Shown here: positions 51,434-61,191 of the stretch, piece by piece
How the letters are laid out: every line of letters starts with the position of its first letter
Numbering within the stretch: position 1 is the stretch's first letter
DNA from: Sorangium cellulosum
GTDB lineage: Bacteria > Myxococcota_A > Polyangia > Polyangiales > Polyangiaceae
Direction of reading: 5' to 3'
NCBI RefSeq assembly: GCF_002950945.1
Contig: NZ_CP012673.1
Coordinates: forward strand, 2,418,001 to 2,482,000
Length of the DNA: 64,000 bases
The notes under the pieces: generated by a model
Databases searched by the model: none
Told to the model about the DNA's origin: nothing
What the model saw: the letters and a program-made list of their open reading frames with translations, nothing else
Program-made: the position numbers and the translations under genes

Positions 51434-53551
51434 ATGATGGGACATCAACCCTGCGCCGCCCTGGTCGCACTCACCCTCCTCGCACCGCCGGTCATCTCGT
51501 GTGGAGGCGCCGAGCCCGCCGCCGCCTCGGTGCCGAGGTCTCCACGGACCGCCGCCCCATCCGGCACGAGCGACGTTACCGCTCCGTCGAGCGCACTGGA
51601 GGCGCCGCCGGGCGCCGTCACGATCACGCTCGACGCCGACACGCGGATGAAGACGACCACGGGCGCGACCTTCACAGCGTCCAGGGGCTGGACGGCCACG
51701 ACATCGAGGGATCTCGTCCTGCTCGTCGAGCCGGACAGAGAGGCCACCGTCGCCTTCGTGGACACGAGCGAGCCGGACCTCGAAAAGGCGATCGCGGCCG
51801 CGTGGAAGCTGAAGAGCCCAGGCTTCACGCGCCAGGTGAAGCAGACGATGATGCCGCCGGCTCGTGATGGGTGGGAGGGCGTCGTGCGGCTCGACTATGA
51901 GACGCCGAGGGCGGAGCATCGTGTCATCTTCGCCATCGCCCGTCGCAAGGTGGATATCACGTACATCACCCTGGTCGACGCCACCGAAGCGGGGTTCGGG
52001 CGCCGCGCCGCGCAGGCCAAGATGATGTTCGAGAGCATGAGGGCGCCGGGCATGGAAGAGGAGAGCTTCCGCGGCAAGGAGGCCCGCGCGTTCGATGCGG
52101 CCGGAGCCCGGGCGCTTGAAGGCTTCATCGTCGAGGGAATCCGCAAATCGAAGATCCCAGGCGCCGCTGTCGCCGTCGTCCAAGGCGGAAAGATCGTCTA
52201 CGCGAAGGGGTTCGGCGTGCGCGCCGCCGGCAAGAAAGAGCCGGTCACGCCGGATACGCTCTTCATGATCGGGTCGATCACGAAGAGCCTCACGACCGTG
52301 ATGATGGCGGCCGTCGTCGACGCGGGGAAAATGAGCTGGGACACCCCCGTCACGCAGATCTACCCCAAATTCGCGCTCGGCGACGCGGACGCCACGAAGA
52401 TGCTCACGATGAAGCACACCGCCTGCGCATGCACCGGCCTGCCGCGGCAGGACATGGACTTCTTCTTCGGGTACCTGAAGGCGACGCCGGAGTCGCGCAT
52501 CGAGCAGATGCGCGCGATGAAGCCCACCACAGGCTTCGGCGAGACGTACCAGTATTCGAACTCGATGGCGTCCGCCGGCGGATACATCGCGGCGCACGCG
52601 CTCTACCCGGACAGGCCGCTCGGACAGGCCTACGACCTCGCGATGAAGGAGAAGGTGTTCGACCCGATGGGGATGAGATCGACGACCTTCGACAGGGGAG
52701 CGGCTTCGCGAGGCAACCACGCGCTGCCCCATGGCGCGACGATCGAGCTCGACTACGTCGCGGCGCCCCTGAAGGCCGAGGACTGGGTTTCACCCACCCG
52801 GCCCGCGGGCGGCGCCTGGTCGAACGTGAACGACATGGCGCGCTACTTGATGGTGGAGCTCCGGAAGGGGAAGACACCGGAAGGCAAGCAGGTCGTCTCC
52901 GAGGCGAACCTGACCAGGCGCTATCAGCCGATGGTGAAGGTGGGGGGCAGGTCGGCTTATGGCCTCGGGCTGGGGATCAAGGACCTCCATGGGGTGGAGG
53001 TCTTCTGGCACGACGGCGGCACGCTCGGCTTCAACACGGTCATGCTGTTCATGCCCGAGCAAGACACGGGCTTCGTCCTGCTCACGAACGCCGACGGCGG
53101 ATGGATGCTCGCCGACGCGGCTCAACGGCGGCTGCTCGAGCTCCTGTTCGACGGCAAGCAAGAGGCAGCGCAGAACCTCGACTTCTCGCTGAAGCGGCGC
53201 GCTGAAGAGATCGCGATCGAGGTCGCCAAGCTCGAGCGCGCGCCACAGAAGGAGTGGGTCGACAGGATCGCGACCGTCTACCATAACGACGTGCTCGGGA
53301 AGATCACGGTCGCCTGGCGAGGCGGGCGCGCGCTCGTCGACACCGGCGAGTGGAAGAGCGGGTTCGGAGTCTCCAAGGAGAGCGACGGGACGGAGAAGCT
53401 CGTCCTCATCGACTCGCCCTACGTCGGCTGGGAGCTCCTTCTGGCCAAGCAGGGCGACAAACGAACGTTGACGCTGGCGACCGCGCAGCAGAAGCACGTG
53501 TTCGTCGAGACCGAGCCGGCGGCGTACGGGGCGGGGCAGCGCCGGCACTAA
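51434..53551 (+). CDS. Lipoprotein serine hydrolase, class C beta-lactamase-like
   Basis: 705 residues. ATG 51434 gives a signal peptide ending at PPVISC; an upstream in-frame ATG (51363) lies in repeat copy D and has no ribosome binding site. Residues ~45-230 form an extra N-terminal domain (TITLDADTRMKTTTGATFTA, VDITYITLVDATEAGFGRRA) unlike beta-lactamases. The hydrolase follows: S-x-x-K as GSITKS (~281), YSNSMAS (Tyr-x-Asn, ~373), and a late HDGGTLGFN replacing the KTG box (HxG type, as in esterase EstB relatives). A C-terminal beta domain of ~100 residues ends the chain. Probably a peptidase or esterase rather than an antibiotic-resistance enzyme. Confidence 0.88.
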   Translation: MMGHQPCAALVALTLLAPPVISCGGAEPAAASVPRSPRTAAPSGTSDVTAPSSALEAPPGAVTITLDADTRMKTTTGATFTASRGWTATTSRDLVLLVEPDREATVAFVDTSEPDLEKAIAAAWKLKSPGFTRQVKQTMMPPARDGWEGVVRLDYETPRAEHRVIFAIARRKVDITYITLVDATEAGFGRRAAQAKMMFESMRAPGMEEESFRGKEARAFDAAGARALEGFIVEGIRKSKIPGAAVAVVQGGKIVYAKGFGVRAAGKKEPVTPDTLFMIGSITKSLTTVMMAAVVDAGKMSWDTPVTQIYPKFALGDADATKMLTMKHTACACTGLPRQDMDFFFGYLKATPESRIEQMRAMKPTTGFGETYQYSNSMASAGGYIAAHALYPDRPLGQAYDLAMKEKVFDPMGMRSTTFDRGAASRGNHALPHGATIELDYVAAPLKAEDWVSPTRPAGGAWSNVNDMARYLMVELRKGKTPEGKQVVSEANLTRRYQPMVKVGGRSAYGLGLGIKDLHGVEVFWHDGGTLGFNTVMLFMPEQDTGFVLLTNADGGWMLADAAQRRLLELLFDGKQEAAQNLDFSLKRRAEEIAIEVAKLERAPQKEWVDRIATVYHNDVLGKITVAWRGGRALVDTGEWKSGFGVSKESDGTEKLVLIDSPYVGWELLLAKQGDKRTLTLATAQQKHVFVETEPAAYGAGQRRH

Positions 53552-53605
53552 CGGCGGCATCGGCGGACGCCGAGAGAGTCGCCCGCACGCGGTCGCTCGG
53601 CCGCG

Positions 53606-55282
53606 TCAGGGCGCCGCGCACTCGAACGACGCAGCGTCGTTCGGATCTCCCGTCCCGCGGTATCTCGCGAAGGTCGGATACCTGCAGAGCGGTCGGGTGC
53701 GCCCCGCCACGCCCGCCAGGTCCGTGACGACCTCGTCGTTACCAGGATCCTTGCCGGTCTCGACCCACTTCTCGAGCGCGCTGAGGCCATCCCACGACAC
53801 CTGGAAGACGGTGCTGGCGGCGTGCTGGAACCCAGGGACCTCGTAGTAGCGCAGCATCGCGTCGGCGGCCGTCGCGCCGATCGACGCCTGCACTGCTTCC
53901 ACGTAGCGCTCCGTCGTCCGCGGGCTCGTCAGCATGTCGCCCGTGCCATGAAGCAACAGAAGCTTTCCGCCCCGCGCGGCAAAGCCACCCATCTCGGCAT
54001 CGCCTACGTCGAGCGCAGACAGCTCCTGTACGCGCGCAGCATAGGGGCCGGACGTCCGCACGTCGAAGGTACGATAGTCGAACGACTGATCCTTGACGAC
54101 GACGTGGCGCATGAAGCTGTCGACGAAGGCCGCCGCGAACGAATTGGTGAGCGGGTCGACAGGAAAGCTCGGCGCGCGCGAGCCAAGGTCGACGGCCTGC
54201 ACGTGAGGCTCCAGCGGCGAGTCGGTCCCGACGCCCTGCGCAGCCGAGTACACGTTGTAACCAGCAAATTCGGCGTCGCCGCTCGCGAGCGGCGACGCCA
54301 GTCGTACGGGGGCATCGATGGCCTCGAAGGCGTGAATCTGCGCGTCAGACAGGCACGCGTCGCTGGTGTCCGCGCCGCCCGCGCACCGCAGCGCCGTCAC
54401 GTCGAATTGCTCACCGCAGCTCACGACGTCGCCGACCACGCCGTCGGCCAGGCCATCGAGAGCATCGCATCTGGCCAGCACCGCATCCCATACGAGCTTG
54501 CGTTTCGCCGCGCTCGGGAACGCCCCTGGAGCCGACAGCGCCCCCACCATCGCGGTGAGGCCAAGCATCGTGTTCACCACGTCGCGCGCCGGGTACAACA
54601 CGAGCGCTCCATCCCAGTCGGCGGGAAAGCGCGCCGTCGCGAACAGCGCTTCGCGCCCGCCCGTCGAGCTCCCCACCGCGTAGAAGCGCGCCGCGCCGAT
54701 CCCGTAATACGTCCGGATGACCTGGCCCGCCACGTCACGCACCTTCTTGGGGGCATCGGAGACCCAGTTGCGATATGCCTCCTCGTTTGCGAGCGCAGAG
54801 GCGTCCGTGCCGGGCGGGACGGCTGTCGATTGGTGTCCACCATCACTCGCGAACACGGCGTACCCGCGCGCGAGCGGCGTCGGTGCAAGCGTGTTGAGCG
54901 AGTTGCCCGTCACGTCGGGGATGACGCCGTCGAAGCCGGCGCCGCCGAGCCACACCGCCTTCTCGTTCCACTGGGTCGGCAGGGCTACCGCGAGGAGGAT
55001 GGACGGGGCCTTCGGATCGACGGGGAACACCTCTGCGGTGACCAAGCAATGCTCCGGCTCGGTGGCCTGCCCGTCGGTGCGCGCTGGAACCTCCACGGCG
55101 GAAACGATCGTCGCGCCGCTCGTGGGCAAGCCAATCTGAGCCGCCGCCAGGCGCGTCTCCGCGAGCCCGGCGCAGCTTCTAGGCTGGTCGTCTTCGCCAG
55201 GCCGGTCGTCTCCGCATCCGACGAGCGTGCCTGCCATCATCCATGCAGCGCACAGTGCATGACTCCCGCGTCCGATCTTCAT
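53606..55282 (-). CDS. Tannase/feruloyl esterase family lipoprotein
   Basis: 558 residues from ATG 55280-55282, giving lipobox AGTLVGC; the frame extends upstream without a signal sequence. Tannase-family features: VALPTQWNEKAVWLGGAGFDG, nucleophile FYAVGSSTGGREALF (G-x-S-x-G), the flanking vicinal-disulphide Cys pair characteristic of the family (CDALDGLADGVVGDVVSCGE), LLLLHGTGDMLTSPRTTERY (Asp) and VPGFQHAAST (His). It should remove phenolic esters (gallate or ferulate) outside the cytosol. A decayed LysR shard lies divergently upstream. Confidence 0.88.
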   Translation of the reverse strand: MKIGRGSHALCAAWMMAGTLVGCGDDRPGEDDQPRSCAGLAETRLAAAQIGLPTSGATIVSAVEVPARTDGQATEPEHCLVTAEVFPVDPKAPSILLAVALPTQWNEKAVWLGGAGFDGVIPDVTGNSLNTLAPTPLARGYAVFASDGGHQSTAVPPGTDASALANEEAYRNWVSDAPKKVRDVAGQVIRTYYGIGAARFYAVGSSTGGREALFATARFPADWDGALVLYPARDVVNTMLGLTAMVGALSAPGAFPSAAKRKLVWDAVLARCDALDGLADGVVGDVVSCGEQFDVTALRCAGGADTSDACLSDAQIHAFEAIDAPVRLASPLASGDAEFAGYNVYSAAQGVGTDSPLEPHVQAVDLGSRAPSFPVDPLTNSFAAAFVDSFMRHVVVKDQSFDYRTFDVRTSGPYAARVQELSALDVGDAEMGGFAARGGKLLLLHGTGDMLTSPRTTERYVEAVQASIGATAADAMLRYYEVPGFQHAASTVFQVSWDGLSALEKWVETGKDPGNDEVVTDLAGVAGRTRPLCRYPTFARYRGTGDPNDAASFECAAP

Positions 55283-55347
55283 GTCGCCACTATTTGTTTT
55301 GGCCCAGGGGTCGTCAATGCACACTGGTGGTAATCCGTTTTTCATCG

Positions 55348-55475
55348 ATGAGAAGCGGACAGGCCGGCGCCGCTCCGACCTGGGACGAGCTCCGCGTGCT
55401 CCGGGCGCTGCACCGTCATGGGAGCTCTCTCGGCGCCGGCGCATCCAGGCGCTCGATCGGCCGCTGGTACACGAC
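55348..55475 (+). pseudogene. LysR regulator shard
   Basis: TWDELRVLRALHRHGSSLGAG and, in a second frame, ALDRPLVHD match two parts of the LysR DNA-binding domain; compare WDDLRILLTVHREKSFLAAG ... ALGRPLVHRG in the LysR gene at 56429-57313. The sequence between (the recognition helix) and all downstream parts are missing. It faces away from the tannase gene, as a LysR controller of that gene would. Confidence 0.6.
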
Positions 55476-55578
55476 CCCTGGGCTCCTCCCAGGGCCGCGT
55501 CGTTGTTTTGCGTATTCGCAAACTGGCTTGGCGTCGGCGCGCGTTGCGTGGCAGCTCACCCGGCCCTAACGTCAGCGC

Positions 55579-56424
55579 ATGCGAATCGCCATCATCGGGC
55601 CCGGCGCCATCGGGAGCACCTTTGCGTATGCGCTCGCCCGTGCGGGCCACGACGTCGCCGTCATCGCGCGCGGAGAGCGCCTTTCGTGGCTGCAGCGCGA
55701 GGGCGCCATCGTGCTTGGCTCGGGTGAGCGCGCCGAGGTGAAGGTGCACGAGGCCCTCGACGCGTCGACGAAGTGGGACCTCTTGCTGGTGACGGTGCTT
55801 GCGCCGCAGGTCGCCGCGGTGTTGCCCGCGCTCCGCGCCAGCGCGGCCCGCAAGGTGATGTTCATGTTCAACACCTTCGAGTCGATCGCCCCGCTGCGTG
55901 AGGCCGTGGGCGCCGAGCGCTTCGCCTTCGGCTTTCCCGGCGGGGTGTTCGCGCTGCTCATCGAGGGTCGGGTGCACCCACAGATTCGCCGCGGCACCAC
56001 CAGCTCTGACGCGGCGTGGGCCGAGGTGTTCAGCGATGCAGGTATACCCACCGCCGTCGAGGCCGACATGCAGAGCTGGCTGCGCACACACGCCGCCATG
56101 GTGGTGCCGCTGATGGCCATCGGAACGACCGTGTTCGCGCGCGGCGATGGGGTTTCGTGGCGCGAGGCGGCGGCGCACGCCGTGGCCTTCGAGGCCGGCC
56201 TGGACGTCGTGCGCGCGGTGGGGAGCCGCGTTCGACCGCCAGCCATCGGCGCTATGGCCCGGCTGCCGCGCTTCGTCCTCACGGCGCTGCTCTGGGCGTT
56301 CAGCCGAACCAAGGTGCTGCGCGATCTCGGCGCGCTCGGCACGGCTGAGCCGCGTATGTTGATCGACATGATGCGCGCGGCCGCCCCGGCGCTCGCTGCG
56401 CCGCTCCAGGCGATCCGGCCGTGA
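55579..56424 (+). CDS. Ketopantoate-reductase-like (ApbA/PanE family) protein
   Basis: 281 residues. The N-terminal Rossmann loop is MRIAIIGPGAIGSTFAYALA (G-x-G-x-x-G). VAVIARGERLSWLQREGAIV and LLLVTVLAPQVAAVLPAL follow the ApbA order. The C-terminal helical domain is weaker: the usual Lys and the 'N-x-x-N-x-x-x-S' block are not obvious, so the substrate may not be ketopantoate. It converges with a LysR gene (4 bases between stops). Likely NADP(H)-dependent 2-oxoacid or imine reductase. Confidence 0.8.
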   Translation: MRIAIIGPGAIGSTFAYALARAGHDVAVIARGERLSWLQREGAIVLGSGERAEVKVHEALDASTKWDLLLVTVLAPQVAAVLPALRASAARKVMFMFNTFESIAPLREAVGAERFAFGFPGGVFALLIEGRVHPQIRRGTTSSDAAWAEVFSDAGIPTAVEADMQSWLRTHAAMVVPLMAIGTTVFARGDGVSWREAAAHAVAFEAGLDVVRAVGSRVRPPAIGAMARLPRFVLTALLWAFSRTKVLRDLGALGTAEPRMLIDMMRAAAPALAAPLQAIRP

Positions 56425-56428
56425 CACT

Positions 56429-57313
56429 TCAGCCGAGGTGACGGCGAAGCTCGGCCTCGAGCTCGCGCAGCACCACGCGCACCCGCGGCGTCTTCTTGGC
56501 GTCGCGGTGGAAGGCCAGATAGACCTCGGCCGAAGGAGGCCGCTCTTCGGTCTCGAGGCGCACCAGCCCGTCGAGCCCCGACGCTTGAACCTCGGCGAGC
56601 AGCCCGATGCCGAGACCGGCGAGCACCGCCTCTTCGATGGCCGTGCTCGATCCCGAACGAAAGACGAAGCGAGTCGCGCCGTACGCCCGCAGCCACTGCT
56701 CCTGCGGCAGGCGCTCCAGGCCGCGGTCGAAGCCCACCCAGTCGTGGAGGCTCGCGGCGTCGCGGCCGAGGCGAGCCTCGGGCAGGCGCCGCTCGACGTA
56801 GCTGCGCGAGGCGAACGGGGCGACGTGGACGCGCCCCATCGGCTTTTCGACCAACGTGGCCGACCCGGTGCGGGCGATGCGAATGCCCACGTCGGCCTCT
56901 CGGCGCGCGAGGTCGACCTGGCGCGACTCCGATGCCAGCTCGAGCAGCAGGGCTGGGTGCTTCACACGGAGGCGGGCCAGGGCTCGCGTCGTCGCCCGCA
57001 CGAAGCCCTCGCTCACCGACACCCGCACGGTGCCGGCCACCGTCGCGTCACGGGCGTCGCGCCGCAGCGCCTCGAGGCCCAGCTCGAGGTTTTCTCCCAG
57101 CCCCACCAGCCCGAGCGCCTCGGCGTCGACCTGTACGCCCGTGTTGCCGCGATGCACGAGCGGCCGCCCCAACGCACGCTCGAGCGCCTCGACGCGCCGG
57201 GCGACGGTCGACGTGGCCAACCCGAGCGCCTTGCCCGCAGCGAGAAAGCTCTTCTCACGGTGAACGGTGAGGAGAATGCGCAGGTCGTCCCACGAGGGTC
57301 CGTCCGTCGGCAT
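56429..57313 (-). CDS. LysR-family regulator
   Basis: 294 residues. Winged helix SWDDLRILLTVHREKSFLAA, GKALGLATSTVARRVEALER, ALGRPLVHRGNTGV. The co-inducer-binding domain carries VAGTVRVSVSEGFVRATTRA, LELASESRQVDLARREADVG and IRIARTG. Convergent with the ketopantoate-reductase-like gene. Its own target is not evident; the region upstream (57314-57559) holds only a repeat hairpin. Confidence 0.9.
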   Translation of the reverse strand: MPTDGPSWDDLRILLTVHREKSFLAAGKALGLATSTVARRVEALERALGRPLVHRGNTGVQVDAEALGLVGLGENLELGLEALRRDARDATVAGTVRVSVSEGFVRATTRALARLRVKHPALLLELASESRQVDLARREADVGIRIARTGSATLVEKPMGRVHVAPFASRSYVERRLPEARLGRDAASLHDWVGFDRGLERLPQEQWLRAYGATRFVFRSGSSTAIEEAVLAGLGIGLLAEVQASGLDGLVRLETEERPPSAEVYLAFHRDAKKTPRVRVVLRELEAELRRHLG

Positions 57314-57399
57314 GGCGTGAGGCCAGGAAGCCCAAAGGCCATCCGAAAGTCAAGCCTCGCGCAGCTGCCATGGCTGTCAACCTGCGATGATTTCCAACG

Positions 57400-57467
57400 A
57401 CCAAGGCATCAACGGCGCCAAGTTCTTGTTCTCTCCTTGGCGCTCTTGGCGCTCTTGGCGCTCTTGC
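57400..57467. repeat. Imperfect hairpin of CGCCAAG/CTTGGCG iterons, copy 1
   Basis: CCAAGGC...GGCGCCAAG on the left pairs with CTTGGCGCTCTTGGCGCTC and another TTGGCGCTC on the right. The iterated 9-mer TTGGCGCTC occurs three times. It lies between the LysR start and the vWA gene stop, so it could end transcription of the vWA gene. A related structure is at 61192-61274. Confidence 0.65.
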
Positions 57468-57559
57468 TAATCCGAGCGGCCAAGTGGGGCGACGCCGGCC
57501 CCAGAGAGAAGTGTTCATCTTCGCTCCATGACGGTGGCGCGCGGCAACGCGCCGGCGCG

Positions 57560-60500
57560 TCACCGCGTGACGGCGCCGAGATCCACGTACGCCTGGTCCG
57601 TCATCACCACGAAGGGCCGCTCGTCGAAGCTCAGGCCGCCCTTGCCGTCGTGATCGAGGATCTGCAGCTTGCCCATGCCGTAGCCCATCGGGCCGCGCGC
57701 GTAGTAATGCGCCTGCAGGGTGTACCGGCTGGCCCGCTGCTCCCGGGGCGCGCGGAGGGTGAAGCACTCGGGCCCGTAACCGGTGGTGACGTCGGCGTGG
57801 AGGCGCCCGCCGCCCGGCAGCGTCGGACGCGCGTAATAGGCGTGGCCGCCGCGGTCGTCCCGGATGTGGAAATCGACGTCGTTGGCGTCGGTTTCCCAGC
57901 TCAGCACGAAGCGGAGCGAGGGCGCGCGCTCGAGCGCGGCGCCGGCCTTCGCGAGCCGGGACAGGATGTCCGCCCGGCGCGCCGGATCCGTCTTGAGCCA
58001 CGCCGCGGCGACGAGGCCGAGGTCCTCGCGCAGGATGCCCTCCACGCCGGCAAAACGCCCCGGCGGGTAGCGGCGCTCGAGGCCCGCCGCGAGCGCGTCG
58101 AAGGCGGCGGCGTGCTCGCCCCGCTTGAGGCGCGCGAACGCGAGCAAACGGTGGCTGGAGGGGTGGTCGGGGCGCTGCGCGCGCGCCTTCTCGTAGGTGT
58201 CGACCGCGAGATCGAGGCCCGCGCCGGCTGCGAGGCGCTCGAGGCGCCCGCCGGCGAAGCGACGGAGGTCCGCGCGCGCCGGGAACAGGTCGATGAGCGA
58301 GCCGTACGCGCGGGCGGCGCCCGGCGCGTCGCCCGCGGCCTCGAGCGCCTCGCCGAGCGCTGTGAGCGCGAGCACGTCGCCGGCGGCCTCGGCGCGCCAG
58401 GCCCAGGCGTCGCGCAGGGCGGCCTGCACGTCACCCCGGGCGAGGGTGTCGTGGATCTGCTTGAAGCGGCCGGTGTACGGCTCGACCGGCGGCGGGGGCG
58501 CCGGCGGCGCAGCGGCGTCGGGGGCGGCCGGCGTGGACCCGGGGGCCGGCGGCGCGAACGTGGACCCGGGGGCCGGCGGCGCGAACAGGATCGGGAACAG
58601 CACCGTGACGCTGCCGGCCTCGGGCGCGGGAAAGCTCAGGCCGTGGACGGCGCGGACGACACACGAGACCACGTCGCCGTCGGGCAGATCGGAGCCGCCG
58701 TCGCTCGCGCTCGCCACCGCGCCGCGCGGGTCGATGGTGAAGCGCACGGCGACGCGGCCCAACAAGCCGGCCTTCCGCTGGAGCCCGCGCTCGTAGCAGA
58801 GGCGGAAGCGGCCGAAGCTCTGGCGGACGATACGCTGGATCACCTCCGGCGGGACGCGGCCGCTCACCTGGACGGCGCCCGCGCGGACCGAGGGCGCCGC
58901 GCCCCGGTGGTGGCCGCCGAGGCGGCCGTGCCCGCTGCCGAAGCCCTGGCCGGCGCCCGTGGGCGGCGCGGCGCTCGGCGCGGCGGCGGCCACGCTGCCG
59001 TGGCCGATGGTGCCGATCTGGCCGAGGCCGATGCCCTCGCCGCGGCCGCCGCCGCCCTCGCCGGTGCCCGCCAGCCCGAGCCCGCCCGCGCCGAAGGATT
59101 CTTCGATGTGTGTGTCCGCAGGAGGCCCCGGCGGCGCGGGCGGCGGGCGCAGGGCCGCGCCCGCGCCGGGGGGAGCCTCGGCGGTCGGGCGGCCGGGCGG
59201 CGCGGCGCCCCACGGCTTCTCGGCCGGCGGCCACGAGCGCCTCCGCACGGCGACGCGGCCGCCCTCCACGGCGAGGATGTCGGCGAGACCGCGCCGGGCG
59301 ATGTCGAAGCGCTCGTGGTCGCGCTCGGTCTCCAGCACGAGCAGCGCGGTGTACGGGCTCAACACCCGGTGCGCGATCGAGAGATCGACGATCTGCTTGC
59401 GCAGGGCGTGCTGGTCGCCGCCTGCGCCCTCCCGGGCGAGCAGGCCCTCGATCTTCGCCCGGGCGGCGGCGCGCTCGATCAGGGGGCGCTGCACGCCGCG
59501 GAGATCGGGCGTGGTGGTGCGGCCGTCCACCGTGATCCGGACCGGCAGCTCGGCGGGCACCTCGGCGTAGACGAGCGCCTCGTCGCCGGGCTGCACGCCG
59601 TCGAGCGACGTGGGCCAGACCCAGCGCGCGCCCTCGATGCCCACCGCGATCCCCGAGCGGGTGGCCGAGGCGAGGCGCCGCTCGACCTCGGCGGCGCCGC
59701 GCGCGCCGTCGATCACGGCGCCGCCGCGCGGCAGGCCCGCCGTGACGAGCTGCCGGAGCGCGGCCTCGTCGCGGATGCCGCCGAGCGCGACCGCATCGAG
59801 CCGCTCGACCCCCGCGTCCCGCAGCGCCGCCGCGGCGCCGCGCAGCGCGCCTTCCGCGACCTCGCCCGCGGTGGCGATGCCGTCGGAGAGGAGCACCACG
59901 CGGCGCTGCCCGCGGGCGCGCGCGTGTTCGCCGGCCCAGCGGAGCGCGCGCCCGAGATCCGAGGCGCCGAGCGCCTGCCGCTCGCGGATGTGCTGGAGCT
60001 CCGCCTCGCCGAAGGCCGAGGCCGCGCCGTCGAAGAGGGGCGTGACGGTCTGGTCGTAGCAGGCGACGGTGAGCGGCGCGCCCGGGCCGCCTGCCCGCGC
60101 GACCGCCTGCGCGACGGCCGCGAGCAGGCCGAGCTGCTCCTCGAGGCCGAGCGCGCGCGAGGCGCTGGTGTCCACGAGGATCACCGCGGAGGCGAGCGGA
60201 TCGGGCCGCGTGTGCCCGTCGAAGGGCGCGCGCACGCGGGCGAGCACGAGCTCGCCGCTGCGCAGGCCGCCCCGCGCCTCCGTCGACCCGAGCCGCGCCG
60301 GATCCACCACGAAATCGGCCTCGGGCGCCGCGTCCCTCCGGTGCAGCGCGTGGACGGGCGCGGCGGCGCCCGCGACGGTGGCCTCGAGGTCGAGGCGGCC
60401 CACCACGGGCAGGCCGCGCAAGGGGACGGTGAAGGGCGCGTCCGGGCCGAGCTCCTGGGAATACGAGAGGACGATCTCCTTCCGGCCGCGCGCCGGGATG

Positions 60501-61018
60501 GGGAAGACCCGCGCGTTCACCTCGTTGCCCGCCGCCCGCTCGAGCAGCGCTGGATCCTGCTTGCGGTGGAGGAAGTCCTCGTACGCCTCGCGCGCGCGCT
60601 GGCGCTCGACCACCTCGCCCTCCTGCCAGCGATCGTCGATCCGCATGGCGAGGCGGCCGAGGCTCGCGCCGGGCGGCAGGGTGACGCTGAAGGTGCCCTC
60701 GAGCTCCCGGTCTTCGGGGTTCTCGAAGGTGAGGTGCAGCTCGGTGAACGCGAGCGGCGCCTCGATCACGGCGCGGCCGGTGAGCGCGACGAGGCGCAGC
60801 CCGGTGCCGTCCGCGGCGGTGAGCCGGAGCGGCGGCGCCTCGGGACGGCGCGCCGCGAGGGCCGGCGCGGCGGGCGGGGCGCGCAGCGCGGCGGGGGTGG
60901 GCCCGCGCGCGCCCGGGGTGACGGGCGGCGAGGGGCTGTCGACGCAGCTCGAGAGCGCAGGGACAAATGCGATGATCGCGGCGAGCGCAGCGCGGCCGCG
61001 GAGGAGGGCTCTTCGCAC
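57560..61018 (-). CDS. Envelope lipoprotein: VIT, vWA, AgmX-like, TPR and DUF2135 domains
   Basis: 1,152 residues from GTG 61016-61018, preceded by GGAGG at ideal spacing. Lipobox ALSSC. VIT domain (LTFENPEDRELEGTFSVTLP, FLHRKQDPALLE). vWA domain with MIDAS (VILVDTSASRA; VVLLSDG). A Pro/Gly linker, then an AgmX/PglI-type C-terminal module (VQVSGRVPPEVIQRIVRQSF, CYERGLQRKAGLLGRVAVRF). TPR-like helices (ALTALGEALEAAGDAPGAAR). DUF2135 (DVDFHIRDDRGGHAYYARPT, GGRLHADVTTGYGPECFTL). The vWA MIDAS reads D-T-S-A-S instead of D-x-S-x-S with Gly. Probably a surface adhesion or motility-related scaffold; the opposite-strand frame of 1,547 codons is a shadow. Confidence 0.88.
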   Translation of the reverse strand: MRRALLRGRAALAAIIAFVPALSSCVDSPSPPVTPGARGPTPAALRAPPAAPALAARRPEAPPLRLTAADGTGLRLVALTGRAVIEAPLAFTELHLTFENPEDRELEGTFSVTLPPGASLGRLAMRIDDRWQEGEVVERQRAREAYEDFLHRKQDPALLERAAGNEVNARVFPIPARGRKEIVLSYSQELGPDAPFTVPLRGLPVVGRLDLEATVAGAAAPVHALHRRDAAPEADFVVDPARLGSTEARGGLRSGELVLARVRAPFDGHTRPDPLASAVILVDTSASRALGLEEQLGLLAAVAQAVARAGGPGAPLTVACYDQTVTPLFDGAASAFGEAELQHIRERQALGASDLGRALRWAGEHARARGQRRVVLLSDGIATAGEVAEGALRGAAAALRDAGVERLDAVALGGIRDEAALRQLVTAGLPRGGAVIDGARGAAEVERRLASATRSGIAVGIEGARWVWPTSLDGVQPGDEALVYAEVPAELPVRITVDGRTTTPDLRGVQRPLIERAAARAKIEGLLAREGAGGDQHALRKQIVDLSIAHRVLSPYTALLVLETERDHERFDIARRGLADILAVEGGRVAVRRRSWPPAEKPWGAAPPGRPTAEAPPGAGAALRPPPAPPGPPADTHIEESFGAGGLGLAGTGEGGGGRGEGIGLGQIGTIGHGSVAAAAPSAAPPTGAGQGFGSGHGRLGGHHRGAAPSVRAGAVQVSGRVPPEVIQRIVRQSFGRFRLCYERGLQRKAGLLGRVAVRFTIDPRGAVASASDGGSDLPDGDVVSCVVRAVHGLSFPAPEAGSVTVLFPILFAPPAPGSTFAPPAPGSTPAAPDAAAPPAPPPPVEPYTGRFKQIHDTLARGDVQAALRDAWAWRAEAAGDVLALTALGEALEAAGDAPGAARAYGSLIDLFPARADLRRFAGGRLERLAAGAGLDLAVDTYEKARAQRPDHPSSHRLLAFARLKRGEHAAAFDALAAGLERRYPPGRFAGVEGILREDLGLVAAAWLKTDPARRADILSRLAKAGAALERAPSLRFVLSWETDANDVDFHIRDDRGGHAYYARPTLPGGGRLHADVTTGYGPECFTLRAPREQRASRYTLQAHYYARGPMGYGMGKLQILDHDGKGGLSFDERPFVVMTDQAYVDLGAVTR

Positions 61019-61191
61019 GGGGGCCTCCGGTCGTGGTACGGCTGGCCGAGCCTGAACGCAGGCCCGCCGGCCGTGGGGTAGGGCGATCGACACGCGGGCG
61101 GGCCGGAGGTTCCCGCCTTGTGCGGGGCAGCGGCTCGGCGGCGACGCTGGTCAGTCCCCCTGGCCGATCACGTTGTTCGAGCGAGAGATGA

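Noticed and set aside
51434..53551. True beta-lactamase (resistance) gene
   Set aside because: The KTG box is replaced by H-x-G, there is a large extra N-terminal domain and a C-terminal beta domain; esterase/peptidase-like homologues are more likely.
56438..61081. A 1,547-codon open frame on the plus strand
   Set aside because: It is antisense to the LysR and vWA genes, rich in Arg/Ala/Gly without domains, and arises from G+C-biased third positions.
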